A DNA stretch of 64,000 bases from Chlorogloeopsis sp038404745 (GCF_038404745.2 NZ_JAYKTT020000049.1:1-64000), one strand, 5' to 3'; positions 45,156 to 54,442 are shown, numbered from the stretch's first letter. Numbers and translations are program-made. Notes: generated by a model from the sequence alone, not told the origin.

Positions 45156-45482
45156 ATGAATAAAAGAATTCAACGACTAGAAGATGGTTTATTAGTAATG
45201 CTTTATGACGATGACCCAGATTCACCAGGAGATGAGTTGATCACTCCTTCTGATGATATATCCCAAGATGAGCATTACCCCGAATATGCTCATCTGAAAT
45301 CTGGTGAAAGCATAATAATTAAGGAAAATCCTATCAAACCTACATCAGGTTCTTATTATCCAAGTGGATACGAAGATTTAGATGAATTTCTCAATAGCGA
45401 TCCTGGGGCAATTGATCGACTAGGTGATGAAAGTTCAACTACTCGTGGTTGGTATCCACCTGAACCAGATGAATCTTGGTAA
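45156..45482 (+). CDS. Small, strongly acidic hypothetical protein
   Basis: A 108-residue protein from the ATG at 45156 (the frame extends to a TTG at 45111). About a quarter of residues are Asp or Glu (MLYDDDPDSPGDELITPSDD), with tyrosine-rich patches (SGSYYPSGYEDLDEF). No family is recognised. It is divergent from the polymerase-like gene across a gap of about 200 bases, so the two could share control. The composition resembles DNA-mimic proteins, but nothing more supports that. Confidence 0.5.
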   Translation: MNKRIQRLEDGLLVMLYDDDPDSPGDELITPSDDISQDEHYPEYAHLKSGESIIIKENPIKPTSGSYYPSGYEDLDEFLNSDPGAIDRLGDESSTTRGWYPPEPDESW

Positions 45483-45610
45483 AACTTCCCTTAAGAGGCA
45501 CGCATTAATAAGTTAATTTTTTGAATAACTGAAAGCCTTGGTTATCATTTTTTTGATAAAGTAGGTAAGTTATTTTGGTGCAAATCCTTAAGCTCGATTT
45601 CCCAAATTTT

Positions 45611-46753
45611 TTATGCTGATAACATTTCTGAATAAACTGTTTGCACAGGTAAATAAACTGTGAAGATACTGCCTTTTCCAACAGTCGATGAAACAGAGAT
45701 ATTCCCTTGATGGGCTTCAACAATTTGACGGGACAAATATAATCCTAAACCGTTTCCCCGACGTTGATGCTTGCCCTGTCGAAAGCGATCAAATAAGAGT
45801 AATTGTTCTTCTGGATTCATGCCAATACCTGTATCCTCTACTTCAATCGTTACCCCTTGAACAGTGGAATTGAGGCGAACTTCTACTGACCCAGCATCAC
45901 TGAAGCGAATGGCGTTACCAACTAAGTTAGTGAGAAGTCGTCGTAGTTCCAGGCGATCGCCTTTAACTCTAACTAAAAAAGCTTCAGTACCCTCTGTCAA
46001 AACAGCTTTGAGAGTTAAATGTTTAACATCAGCCAAAGGCATTAGTTCTTGCACTACTTGCTGACATAATTCCCACAGGTCAACTACAAAAAAATCCAAA
46101 GTTTTACCTCCAGCTTCATACTGGTAAACTTCTAACAAGGTATCGACCATTGACAACAAAGTTTGGTTACTCTGAGCCATTTGTTCTAAAGATTCACGCA
46201 TTGCTGATAAGGTATTGCCAAAAACACCTCTTTGCAGCAACTTTAGGAATTGGTCAGCAGCTATCAACGGAGTTCGCAGGTCGTGAGTCAGACGGGTCAC
46301 AAAATCTTCCCGTCGCTGAATGAGGAACAGTTGTTCGTCCATACTGTGTTTCAGTCTCAACAAAGCCCGCACCCTGGCCAGTAATTCCTTCTTATCTACC
46401 GGCTTGCGAATAAATTCATCTGCACCTGCATCTAAACCTTTGACGACACTTGATTTTTCAGAACCTGTCACCAGCAAAATTGGGATAAAAGGTAAGTTTG
46501 AGTTGTGCTTAATTTGCTGGGTAACTTCATAGCCATCCATATCTGGCATCACCACATCAAGCACTACCAAATCGGGAGGAGATTCGGCAATTTTTACCAA
46601 TGCTTCAGCACCACTGTTGGCTATGATCACGTTGTATCCCTTCAGCTTTAAAGTGACTTGCAGCAAACGGAGGCTGTCAGCTGAGTCATCCACCAGCAGA
46701 ATTCTTTGGTTTCTTTGTTCTGAAGTTATATTCCAAGATAAAGTGTTTTTCAT
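45611..46753 (-). CDS. Response-regulator/histidine-kinase hybrid
   Basis: A 380-residue protein with an N-terminal receiver (ILLVDDSADSLRLLQ, phospho-acceptor Asp in LVVLDVVMPDMDG, Lys in FIRKPVDKKEL), then HisKA with His in LTHDLRTPLI, and an HATPase domain with NLVGNAIRFSD and GNGLGLYLS. Such receiver-first kinases are common in Nostoc and are soluble. It stands divergent from a NarL-type response regulator gene across an 820-base gap, so the two may form a pathway. Confidence 0.9.
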   Translation of the reverse strand: MKNTLSWNITSEQRNQRILLVDDSADSLRLLQVTLKLKGYNVIIANSGAEALVKIAESPPDLVVLDVVMPDMDGYEVTQQIKHNSNLPFIPILLVTGSEKSSVVKGLDAGADEFIRKPVDKKELLARVRALLRLKHSMDEQLFLIQRREDFVTRLTHDLRTPLIAADQFLKLLQRGVFGNTLSAMRESLEQMAQSNQTLLSMVDTLLEVYQYEAGGKTLDFFVVDLWELCQQVVQELMPLADVKHLTLKAVLTEGTEAFLVRVKGDRLELRRLLTNLVGNAIRFSDAGSVEVRLNSTVQGVTIEVEDTGIGMNPEEQLLLFDRFRQGKHQRRGNGLGLYLSRQIVEAHQGNISVSSTVGKGSIFTVYLPVQTVYSEMLSA

Positions 46754-47575
46754 AAAACGCCTTTAATAAACCTAATCCCTTCCGAGTAGAGAAATAAAGT
46801 AGTCAAGCTAAATTTCGTTGGGAAAAGTGTAATTTCAAGCGCCATGCTGACCACTACACAGCGATGAACATTCATCAGAATTTTCTGAAACTCAAGGCAT
46901 TGGTCAACATAATTCGTAATTTGTAATTAAGAAACTGGTTATAGTCTCCGATCTCTGGTATAACCTTATGCTTGGGGTCTAAATCCCCGGCGTTGCTGAT
47001 TTCATGTATGAAAACGATTGTGCATGATATCAAAATCCTGTAGGGACGTTGCAACTGCTAGTCTCTACATCTGGATTTATACCGCAATTGAGCAACGCCA
47101 AATCCCCCATCCATAACGTAATTACGAATTCGTAATTACTAATTGTTAATCTGCCTATGTGTAAGAGCCAGGGTTCTCGTTTAGAGATAAGTTACATCCT
47201 CCTGTAAGTGTGATGTGGACGCAAGTCAGAATAAACTGTGTTGGTTTCAGTCTAACTTCAGTACTTTTATATGTTTTTATACTTTAGGAAGATTTTTTCA
47301 GAGAATTTTCAGATTAAGCTATGTCCATTTTGAACACTGGAGCTTTTTCAACAGCTGTTGAGATATGTAGCCCTTGATATATGAATTTTTCAATCAATAC
47401 TGTAAAAACTACTGGTTTCAACCTGGATGAGGTTTAATAACATTGAAATGCCGCTTTGCATCTCAAGAGCCACATTTTGGCTGAATAGCTAAAATTTTTC
47501 GTCCAATGGAGTAATCCTTTCCTTGAAACCATATTCGACAGTTAAAAAAGTATAGTTACCAAGCTGCTGAGGTAA
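46754..47575. other. 820-base regulatory gap with a 22-base palindrome
   Basis: No gene was found between the divergent kinase and regulator genes. Bases 47118-47139 form a perfect palindrome centred on GAATTC (arms GTAATTACGAA), likely a Nostoc dispersed palindrome; a related GTAATTTGTAATTA lies near 46915. The promoters of both flanking genes must be here. Confidence 0.5.
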
Positions 47576-48295
47576 ATGATGGTAGATATTCGAGTAGCAA
47601 TTATTGAAGACCATAGCTTAACACGGATTGGTATGCGTAGTTCTCTCAACGAGCAAGAAGGTATTCAAGTCGTGGGTGATGAAGCTACAGCGTCCAATGG
47701 GTTGAAACTGCTCCAAAGTACAAAACCAGACATAGCGATCATCGATATTGGCTTGCCGGATAGAGACGGAATATGGCTGGTGCAGCAGTTTCGGGAATCT
47801 CTAGCACAGTCAGCAGCACAGACTAAAGTCATGATGCTCACTTCCTTTGCCAAGGAGCAAATGGTACTGGCAGCGTTTGCAGCTGGGGCAGACTCTTACT
47901 GTGTGAAGACAATTAAGTTCGAGTTGTTGCTGGAAGCGCTGCACATGACCCATGAAGGTCAGTCGTGGATTGACCCAGCGATCGCTCGTATTGTTCTCAA
48001 GCATACTCGTACTGGAGCTGCGGCGACGGTCAAACCGAATGCTACTCAAACGGTAACGATCTCTGCAATTGACCCAGAACAAGCAAGCATTCTGGAAGCA
48101 GATCCACTGACAAATCGGGAACTGGAAGTCTTGGAGTTAATTGTCCAAGGCTATAGCAATAACGAAATTGCCCAAAAACTCTATCTCAGCTTGGGAAGTG
48201 TAAAAGTATATGTGCGTGGGGTTTTGAACAAGCTTTGTGCAAGCGATCGCACTCAGGCGGCTGTATTGGCGTTGCGGGCTGGTTTGCTTAATTGA
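47576..48295 (+). CDS. NarL/FixJ-type response regulator
   Basis: A 239-residue regulator: receiver domain with VAIIEDHSLTRIGMRSSL, phospho-acceptor Asp in IAIIDIGLPDRDG, and a C-terminal LuxR-type helix-turn-helix (LTNRELEVLELIVQGYSNNE, then IAQKLYLSLGSVKVYV). It activates or represses transcription upon phosphorylation. The nearest kinase is the divergent hybrid gene at 45611-46753. ATGs at 47576 and 47579 are both possible starts. Confidence 0.9.
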   Translation: MMVDIRVAIIEDHSLTRIGMRSSLNEQEGIQVVGDEATASNGLKLLQSTKPDIAIIDIGLPDRDGIWLVQQFRESLAQSAAQTKVMMLTSFAKEQMVLAAFAAGADSYCVKTIKFELLLEALHMTHEGQSWIDPAIARIVLKHTRTGAAATVKPNATQTVTISAIDPEQASILEADPLTNRELEVLELIVQGYSNNEIAQKLYLSLGSVKVYVRGVLNKLCASDRTQAAVLALRAGLLN

Positions 48296-48369
48296 AGTCA
48301 CTGTACAGTTGCTTCTGTACAGTGCTTGGTTGTTAACTTGAGAGGGGAGCGATGTCTACGACGGTACGC

Positions 48370-49284
48370 CTACGCACAGGAGTGACCCAGGAGAATCACC
48401 TGCATAATACTGACTTGCGTCGTATACAGGGATTTTCCGCTACCACTCTCTAAGTCGAAATAAGTAGCAAATCGTCGTAGTTTCCCCGTCGTCAATTGCA
48501 ACAAATAATCAAATGCTTCCGCAGCAACTCGCTGGTTAATGCTCAAGGACTGGCTATTGAGCAAGGCCATTTGTTCACAGGATAAGTTGTTGTCTGCCAA
48601 CTCTTCTGGTTGTGAAACCAGTAGGTCGGGTTGCTGTACGGTTGGCGCAGGTAAGCGAAAGCAGCCTAAAGCCTCGAAATGATAGTCATTGGGGTTACTA
48701 GACAGATGAGAACCTAATAGTACCTGACCACTACGCTTGGAGTTACCGCAATCCAAATACCAAACGTGAGGCGCAGGGTGATGAGTGTTGTGCTGAAGTA
48801 CTTGGGTAATTGACTCTCTGGCTTTGGCATTATCTACGCAAGCAGTGACAACAATCAGGGTATTATAACTGGGGAGAATCCATTCGGGTTGGAAAGGTTG
48901 AGCGATCGCTGTAACTTCCATTTTCCAAGCTAGGGAGTAGCGCAGTGCCAACGTTTTGGCTTTGTTGAGTTCGATTTCTGCATCACAGAAGCACTGGCGT
49001 AAAACGTTAGCTGACTCAACATAATCCGGGTCAACAAAGTAGAGTTTCACCTGTTTACCTTGCTGAGAAAGAACTCTACCTAACCTAACCAAAGAAGAAG
49101 CCAACCAAGAACCAGTACCGCCGCACCCAACTAGCCACAGTTCTATCTTCGAGTAGTTGACAGTCACGACAGGAGAAGCATTTGCCAAATCAAGATTTAG
49201 CTCCATAGTACAGTTGGTTAAAGTTGATATAGGTATTGGTGAGGGAACAGACATTTGATTTGCTAAATTGAAATTCACCTCCAT
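48370..49284 (-). CDS. PRTRC-system ThiF-family (E1-like) adenylyltransferase
   Basis: A 304-residue E1-like protein: nucleotide-binding loop LVGCGGTGSWLASSLVRLG (GCGGTG at 53-58), then VDPDYVESANVLRQCFCDAE with the E1-type Asp and Arg, and VVTACVDNAKARE. It fits the ThiF member of the PRTRC cluster found on conjugative elements. E1 enzymes activate a ubiquitin-like C-terminus by adenylation. A start overlap of about ten bases couples it to the JAB-domain gene upstream. The last residues (LGHSCA) and stop codon fall in a GC-rich repeat, so the native C-terminus may have been replaced. Confidence 0.83.
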   Translation of the reverse strand: MEVNFNLANQMSVPSPIPISTLTNCTMELNLDLANASPVVTVNYSKIELWLVGCGGTGSWLASSLVRLGRVLSQQGKQVKLYFVDPDYVESANVLRQCFCDAEIELNKAKTLALRYSLAWKMEVTAIAQPFQPEWILPSYNTLIVVTACVDNAKARESITQVLQHNTHHPAPHVWYLDCGNSKRSGQVLLGSHLSSNPNDYHFEALGCFRLPAPTVQQPDLLVSQPEELADNNLSCEQMALLNSQSLSINQRVAAEAFDYLLQLTTGKLRRFATYFDLESGSGKSLYTTQVSIMQVILLGHSCA

Positions 49285-49967
49285 AGCTTCTCCATCCCAT
49301 TTACAGGTGATACATCGGTACTGTAAAATTTACAGCCAGATGAAAGTGAGACATCAACCATAAAAAAGTCTCCGTCGATGTCAAACACTGCTCTAGCAGG
49401 TACATCCCAACAGTGGCGAAACAGTCCAACCCGTATTTTAATCTCTGGTTTCAGTGTATTAACTCTACCTAGTACCCCATAGATACGAAAGCCAGATTCG
49501 TCAGTATTATCAGTGGTAGAGAAAAAGGCAGGTAAGGAACCGTGGGAATGGATGTCTACAGCCGCTTTCTGGTGGGAAGAGTCACTCCCAGAATTAGTTG
49601 GCTGGCAGCTAGTTGGAGTTTGAATTTGGTCTGGGACTTGTAAATCCCAGCCTGCATCAGTACAGTGGAGGTGAAAAAGAATTTCATGAAATTGATTGCC
49701 AGCTTGATAACTCAACCGCCACATTTCCAGTAGTAGCGGTTTGGGAATTAACGGAGTGACTTTGAGATAAGGTGTTAGGTGAGGTAGCCCTTTGATAGTT
49801 TGGGAACACAAGCAAATAGGCATTAATACCTCTATGCCAGGACGAATGGCTCTAGCAAAGATGCCATTTCCGGCATAAAGGTACTCTAGTCCACTGCTAG
49901 TGTGTGTTGGTAGAGAAGAAGATGTGACAATTTTGTAACCAATAATGCCTTCAAGCAATGGGTTCAT
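49275..49967 (-). CDS. PRTRC protein A-like, JAB/MPN metallopeptidase domain
   Basis: From the ATG at 49967 (231 residues). The C-terminal half has the JAMM zinc site: VDIHSHGSLPAFFSTTDNTD supplies His140, His142, Ser150 and Asp153, with Glu95 (FHEIL) as the likely catalytic Glu. JAB peptidases remove ubiquitin-like proteins or trim their tails. It overlaps both neighbours (17 bases with the B-like gene, about ten with the E1 gene). An upstream frame extension to 50045 lies inside the previous gene and is unlikely to be used. Confidence 0.75.
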   Translation of the reverse strand: MNPLLEGIIGYKIVTSSSLPTHTSSGLEYLYAGNGIFARAIRPGIEVLMPICLCSQTIKGLPHLTPYLKVTPLIPKPLLLEMWRLSYQAGNQFHEILFHLHCTDAGWDLQVPDQIQTPTSCQPTNSGSDSSHQKAAVDIHSHGSLPAFFSTTDNTDESGFRIYGVLGRVNTLKPEIKIRVGLFRHCWDVPARAVFDIDGDFFMVDVSLSSGCKFYSTDVSPVNGMEKLWR

Positions 49968-50709
49968 TAAGGATTTCCTGCACAAGCATAGCAACACTTT
50001 TCTGATTGCCGATAGGCACAAGGTCAAATACAGGATAGGTTGCACGTCTGCATCTTTTGTGCAGTTTTAGAAGTTGCTGACGAACATCCTTACGGTATTT
50101 TTGTGATTTATTTATTGTTAAATGGTTGGTGAAAAGACTGGAAATAAATAAATTCCAAGCACGGTTAATTGATAGACCATTAGCAGCAGGTGGTTCGTTC
50201 ACTCCCCAACATACCTGTCCAGAATTGTAGACATTGGGTAGTGGCACATGAAAGGCTGGTGCTTGAGGAGTAAACTCCTGTTTTTGAATTGCCCAAACCC
50301 AATACTTTAATCCCTTGCCTACAAACACCATTGCAGGTAGCGGAACGGTTAAACAACCAAGTTCATCGCAATTGATCGTATGAGTAGCTGGTGGTATGAA
50401 TTTTACCAAATATGTGTCTGTACTGCCTGTTCCCCAGCGCACAATTCCTGGTTCCATCCAACCAGTATCAATTGGTTCGTGGCTGAAGGCAGTTCTCAGG
50501 GTTGCGGGTGAAATACATTTGTAAATATGAGCATCGGCAATTTCTTTGTCTTTGTGATGGAAGATGTAAATGCCATCCAAAAACAGCAATTCTGCTTGAA
50601 TTACTGGAGATTTTCGGGGAGGGTCTGCCAAAATTGCTCGTAAAATCTCGCCTGATAAAATTGCTGTAGATGTAGTTTCGATTAATGTGGTTTCGATGCT
50701 TGTTTCCAT
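49951..50709 (-). CDS. PRTRC protein B-like
   Basis: From the ATG at 50709 (252 residues). Features of PRTRC B: a central LGCLTVPLPAMVFVGKGLKY, then VWAIQKQEF, and a C-terminal NVYNSGQVCWGVNEPP with a conserved-looking Cys. The family is of unknown biochemical function; given the neighbouring E1 and JAB genes it could take an E2-like place, with that Cys as a candidate, but this is speculative. It overlaps the F-like gene upstream by 28 bases and the A-like gene downstream by 17. Confidence 0.75.
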   Translation of the reverse strand: METSIETTLIETTSTAILSGEILRAILADPPRKSPVIQAELLFLDGIYIFHHKDKEIADAHIYKCISPATLRTAFSHEPIDTGWMEPGIVRWGTGSTDTYLVKFIPPATHTINCDELGCLTVPLPAMVFVGKGLKYWVWAIQKQEFTPQAPAFHVPLPNVYNSGQVCWGVNEPPAANGLSINRAWNLFISSLFTNHLTINKSQKYRKDVRQQLLKLHKRCRRATYPVFDLVPIGNQKSVAMLVQEILNEPIA

Positions 50710-51506
50710 AGTTTTAGTAGGATTTGAGCATGAGATTTCAAGTCTGCTTCTAGCCAATCAATTAAGTTGGCTGCACAGTTCAGCATTCGGTTAGCTTGCT
50801 GCCATTTTCTGGTGAGTAAATCGATAGATGCTTTTGACCAAGGTAGAGAGGTGCAGTCAGGTTGGTAATAATAATCGTCTGCGTACTCGTCCAACCAAAG
50901 GTTTTTAGTTTCATGGTCTAGCAGCTTTAAAGTTAAAGGCAGAAACTTTAAAGGATTATCTAAGTGATGACACTGCCATTTCAGTTTTTTGAGGTCAATT
51001 TTGTCTGGGTGGTCGATGTCACTATAGGTAATTTCGTAAATTGCAAATTCACTATCAAACCAATCGCTACCTTCTGGGTGTATGTCATCGAGCCAACAGC
51101 GACCGTCATGGCTAAAGGGTAAAAGTAGTTGCCAACCATCTTTGAGATGTTCAATTTCTCCATCCATTGTCCAGTCAATACCCATTGGGGTAATAGGAAT
51201 GCTGTGCAATCTTTGTTCGTAGGCTGTTTCTACAGTCCAGTGGGATAACGGAAGTAGATGAGTGTAAATCAGTACAATAAATTCCAGTTCTCTAGGACTA
51301 TGGCAATCTACATCTGTAAGTGGGTAAATAGGAGTTTGGCTGGCTTTCCATTCGGTAGGGAAGTAGTGCTGATACAGTTCTAGTAAGGAGTAAATGTTGA
51401 GTTGGGTTTCTAGATATTCAAGTGATTCAGTGGCATCTAAGGTGAATTGGCACTGACTAAGGCTGTAAATCGCCTCTGCCATGCTGATGGGTACAAGGTG
51501 AGACAT
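50682..51506 (-). CDS. PRTRC protein F-like (by position)
   Basis: A 274-residue acidic, Trp- and Tyr-rich protein (SDWFDSEFAIYEITYSDIDH; DEYADDYYYQPDCTSLPW). I do not recognise a motif. The gene order E, C, this gene, B, A, ThiF matches the order I recall for PRTRC clusters, where F occupies this slot. It overlaps the B-like gene by 28 bases, implying coupled translation. Confidence 0.5.
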   Translation of the reverse strand: MSHLVPISMAEAIYSLSQCQFTLDATESLEYLETQLNIYSLLELYQHYFPTEWKASQTPIYPLTDVDCHSPRELEFIVLIYTHLLPLSHWTVETAYEQRLHSIPITPMGIDWTMDGEIEHLKDGWQLLLPFSHDGRCWLDDIHPEGSDWFDSEFAIYEITYSDIDHPDKIDLKKLKWQCHHLDNPLKFLPLTLKLLDHETKNLWLDEYADDYYYQPDCTSLPWSKASIDLLTRKWQQANRMLNCAANLIDWLEADLKSHAQILLKLWKQASKPH

Positions 51507-51764
51507 ATTATTAGCGGCAACTCGTCATTCATAGGAACGAAATTGAAGAATAGATAGAGGTAGTGGTCTAGTAAGGCAACTTTACTGGGTTAATAGCAGC
51601 TAAGCTAGAAAAATTCCTCTTCTCCCCCTGCCTGCCTCTATCCGTTATTTTTGGATTGACACAGTAGTAGGGTGTGGAAGGTGTAGTTCAGTCAATATGC
51701 AAACTGCTGTAATTTGGATAATAATTTACCTCTCAAGTCAATTTCCAACTCCTTTTGTCAGCAC

Positions 51765-52202
51765 TCAAAAACCTTCAGGGATAACGCTATATGTGGGAGT
51801 GCAGGCTGTTAGGGATTTTAGGGTTTGGTTGAGTGACTGAGAAAATTCTGTTCCAGCTGCGATCGCCTCTTCAATTTCAATTGATAGCTGTGCTGCATTT
51901 TGCCAGTCAATTCCAGTGATGACCTGACGTTGACGCATTTGGTAGCACATTTGGAATGCGGGGTTGATTTCTTCAGGAGCCACTATCAGGCAATCTAGAG
52001 AAGAAGTACCTTTTTTACCGGGCTTCTTGATGATGTGGATGGGTTTTCCTGGTTGACGCTCAATGTCTGCGTTTGCCAGTTCAGCGCAAAGAGGAGTAAA
52101 AGCATCCCGTAGTAATTGGTCGTCAACGGCGATCGCCTCCGGAATCCAGTGTTGTTGACCTTCGTAGATAACAAGTAATTTGTTGCTATTTGTAGTAATC
52201 AT
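51765..52202 (-). CDS. PRTRC protein C-like, possible ubiquitin-like fold
   Basis: A 145-residue protein. The N-terminal 65 residues (LLVIYEGQQHWIPEAIAVDD, then RDAFTPLCAELANADIE, then the basic IHIIKKPGKKG) match the short PRTRC C pattern. The following 80 residues are extra. PRTRC C is small and has been considered a possible beta-grasp protein; here no C-terminal GG is present (end PEGF). It begins five bases after the E-like gene. About 260 bases without a gene separate it from the F-like gene. Confidence 0.6.
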   Translation of the reverse strand: MITTNSNKLLVIYEGQQHWIPEAIAVDDQLLRDAFTPLCAELANADIERQPGKPIHIIKKPGKKGTSSLDCLIVAPEEINPAFQMCYQMRQRQVITGIDWQNAAQLSIEIEEAIAAGTEFSQSLNQTLKSLTACTPTYSVIPEGF

Positions 52203-52207
52203 GGCAT

Positions 52208-52852
52208 TTAAAACAGTGATATTTGCGTAGTATTACTGGCTGGTTTAGTAGTATCTGAGCTAGCAGTTTTAGTGCTAATTGGAGTCTGGGCAGTGGGCGA
52301 TTTATTGGTTTTGACAGCTTTAGTCTGGGCTATATTCCGGCGAATTTGGCGATTAGGAAAATCGGCTTTCAGTTCGTCCAGTAGTTGAACAATTGCAGGT
52401 GGTAAATCACCGAGTTCTTCTTTATTGAGCATGGCAACTACGGGGAAATCACCGTGACTGCTAGCAGCAATCATTACAGGTCTATCTCCTGTTTGTTGTG
52501 TAGGTAGTAGGGTGATAACGATTTGAACTTTGCATTGCTCGAAAATAAATGGTTCTAATTGATTTACCCTGTTGGTAGCAGATGTTTCTATGTCATCGTC
52601 GGCTAACTGATGAGAGTCAATTTCATCTTCGGCGTAGCTATTTTCATCACTTACTGGTTCTAAAAGTTGCAAAAAGTTAGGTTTACCTGCACGCAAACGT
52701 TCCCTATCAAATAGCAATCCTAAAGCTTGGAATTGTTCTTCGGCAGTGGTTTTTCCCTGTTGTTCTGAAATGTAAGATTTTAAGGTTTCAGATGTAACAG
52801 TGAGATTGGCTTTGACAATGGCTTGTTCTGGTGTTAGCCATTTTGTAGTCAT
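52208..52852 (-). CDS. PRTRC protein E-like, with a C-terminal clamp-binding-like motif
   Basis: A 214-residue protein. Residues 100-170 (CKVQIVITLLPTQQTGDRP, then LPPAIVQLLDELKADFP) resemble PRTRC E. The N-terminus has a helical part (WLTPEQAIVKANLTVTSETL) and the C-terminal 45 residues are Ser/Thr/Lys-rich and disordered, ending in QISLF. That ending matches the QL(S/D)LF consensus by which proteins bind the beta clamp, which is notable on a replicon carrying its own dnaN. First gene of the PRTRC-type unit. Confidence 0.5.
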   Translation of the reverse strand: MTTKWLTPEQAIVKANLTVTSETLKSYISEQQGKTTAEEQFQALGLLFDRERLRAGKPNFLQLLEPVSDENSYAEDEIDSHQLADDDIETSATNRVNQLEPFIFEQCKVQIVITLLPTQQTGDRPVMIAASSHGDFPVVAMLNKEELGDLPPAIVQLLDELKADFPNRQIRRNIAQTKAVKTNKSPTAQTPISTKTASSDTTKPASNTTQISLF

Positions 52853-52976
52853 AGCTTTTTTGACCTTGTTAACTGGTGTGCAAGCAGTTGTGGCGGTAGC
52901 CAGAAGTAAAAACAGTTTTTCAGATTACGGTACTGCTAGACTAAAACATATTCCCTTTGCTTTTCTCGACTGAGTT

Positions 52977-53540
52977 ATGTCTATGGTAATTACCCAATCT
53001 CTGACCCTGGAGGAGTTTCTCAAGCTACCAGAAACCAAGCCTGCCAGCGAGTACATTAATGGTGAGATTATTCAAAAACCAATGCCAAAAGGGAAGCATA
53101 GCCGATTACAGTTAAGGCTGTGCAACAGTATCAATGATGTTGCCGAAAGCCTGCATATTGCTTATGCCTTTCCAGAACTGCGCTGTAGTTTTGGTATCCG
53201 CTCAATAGTACCTGATGTAGCGGTTTTCAACTGGTCGCGTATTCCCTTTGCTGCTGATGGAGAAGCACCCAATGATTTTCTGCTTTCTCCAGACTGGACA
53301 ATTGAAATTCTTTCCCTTGAACAAAGTTCAAATCGAGTCACAGGCAATATTCTCTATTGCTTAGATCATGGTTGCCAATTAGGTTGGTTGATAGACCCAG
53401 AAGATCGTTCCATTTTGGTCTTCCGTCCAAATCAGCAACCAGAACTTTTGCAAGGTGATGAGCGTTTGCCAGTGTTAGCCGGGATAGACTTAGAATTAAC
53501 TGTTGCGACTGTGTTTGGTTGGCTAAAAATGAGCAGTTAG
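52977..53540 (+). CDS. Uma2-family putative endonuclease (DUF820)
   Basis: A 187-residue protein typical of the cyanobacterial Uma2 family: TLEEFLKLPETKPASEYING at the start, RLQLRLCNSIND, RSIVPDVAVFNWSRIP, SPDWTIEILSLEQS, then GCQLGWLIDPEDRSILVFRP. The fold is of the PD-(D/E)xK nuclease type, with Asp in VPDVAV and Glu in TIEIL. Dozens of copies occur per Nostoc genome and their role is unclear. It is divergent from the PRTRC-type unit. Confidence 0.85.
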   Translation: MSMVITQSLTLEEFLKLPETKPASEYINGEIIQKPMPKGKHSRLQLRLCNSINDVAESLHIAYAFPELRCSFGIRSIVPDVAVFNWSRIPFAADGEAPNDFLLSPDWTIEILSLEQSSNRVTGNILYCLDHGCQLGWLIDPEDRSILVFRPNQQPELLQGDERLPVLAGIDLELTVATVFGWLKMSS

Positions 53541-53861
53541 AGAAACAGCTAAAACAAGTTATCTACAAATTTTTGATAACGTAAAAACAGGAGTTTCAGC
53601 CATCGTGAATCAGGAGTATTCACCATTGGTTTAAGAGCATAGATGCTTATAAGGCTTGTCGTTAAACATCGCTTGCTTATGAGCTAGGGGTATCGCCTGA
53701 AATGCTTACTAATAGATTGTTTTGCTCCCTCCTTGTATTTACCTGAAATGTCGGCTGTCTTGACTTATAAAAAACTTTTTGGTTCGCGTATAAGTAGCAG
53801 CCAACAAAACAGTAAAATTCCTGCTGTCGGCTGATAAATTAGTTAAAGCTATTGCTTATTG
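53541..53861. other. Intergenic gap of about 320 bases
   Basis: I see no gene, hairpin terminator or repeat worth naming. It lies between the ends of the Uma2 gene and the Gp157-like gene, which converge here, so transcription from both sides must end in it. Confidence 0.5.
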
Positions 53862-54440
53862 CTAAGTTAAAAGTGAGTCTTTGAAGTCGTGAATTGCCGT
53901 TGCTGTCAAAGCATAAATAACTCGGCGCTTACGCATGATGTGAGTGCCATCTACAGGAATACCTTTCTTCCAAGCAGCAATGATAGCTTTCTTGTCTGCT
54001 GAGTAAACAGTCTTTTCTCTGCGGTATTTTGGAGACAATTGTTCTGCATCTATCAGCACCTCACAACTTGGCGGATTTTCTTTAATTGTGATGCGAAGTG
54101 AATTACCAATCATTTGCTCAGGTAGAATTCCTGCGGCGGTTTGTTCTAAAATAGTTTCATCTAATTTTTGTCGCCAGCGTTCTAGTCTTAACAATGCTGA
54201 TTGATGTACAGCTTTTAGATGTTCTAGTCGTTGTTTAATAGCCGCTATTTCAGCATCCAGTTGCAATGCTAATTCTGCTTGGATATCAACAACTTCTTCC
54301 TGAACTTCCTGAGTTTCCCAAATAGCGGTGATGATAGCAGCTTCTTCTTCAGGAGTCTGACAATTAGTTAGCTGTTCCCAGAGATGAGCAGCAGTTTGGG
54401 AAAGTCCTGCTAAGGATTGTTGAGCGAGTGTTAAATTCAT
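53862..54440 (-). CDS. Siphovirus Gp157-like protein
   Basis: From the ATG at 54440 (192 residues). An N-terminal coiled coil (EEVVDIQAELALQLDAEIAA, IKQRLEHLKAVHQSALLRLE) is followed by the Gp157-type region: NSLRITIKENPPSCEVLID, LSPKYRR, AIIAAWKKGIPVDGTHIMRK. Gp157 is a phage protein linked to host resistance in Streptococcus thermophilus; in mobile elements it is found near recombination genes. It starts just after the stop of a 61-residue gene and is probably co-transcribed with it. Confidence 0.8.
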   Translation of the reverse strand: MNLTLAQQSLAGLSQTAAHLWEQLTNCQTPEEEAAIITAIWETQEVQEEVVDIQAELALQLDAEIAAIKQRLEHLKAVHQSALLRLERWRQKLDETILEQTAAGILPEQMIGNSLRITIKENPPSCEVLIDAEQLSPKYRREKTVYSADKKAIIAAWKKGIPVDGTHIMRKRRVIYALTATAIHDFKDSLLT

Positions 54441-54442
54441 GA

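Noticed and set aside
45505..45723. A 72-codon frame overlapping the end of the hybrid kinase gene
   Set aside because: It overlaps a well-supported gene and has no family or ribosome-binding site.
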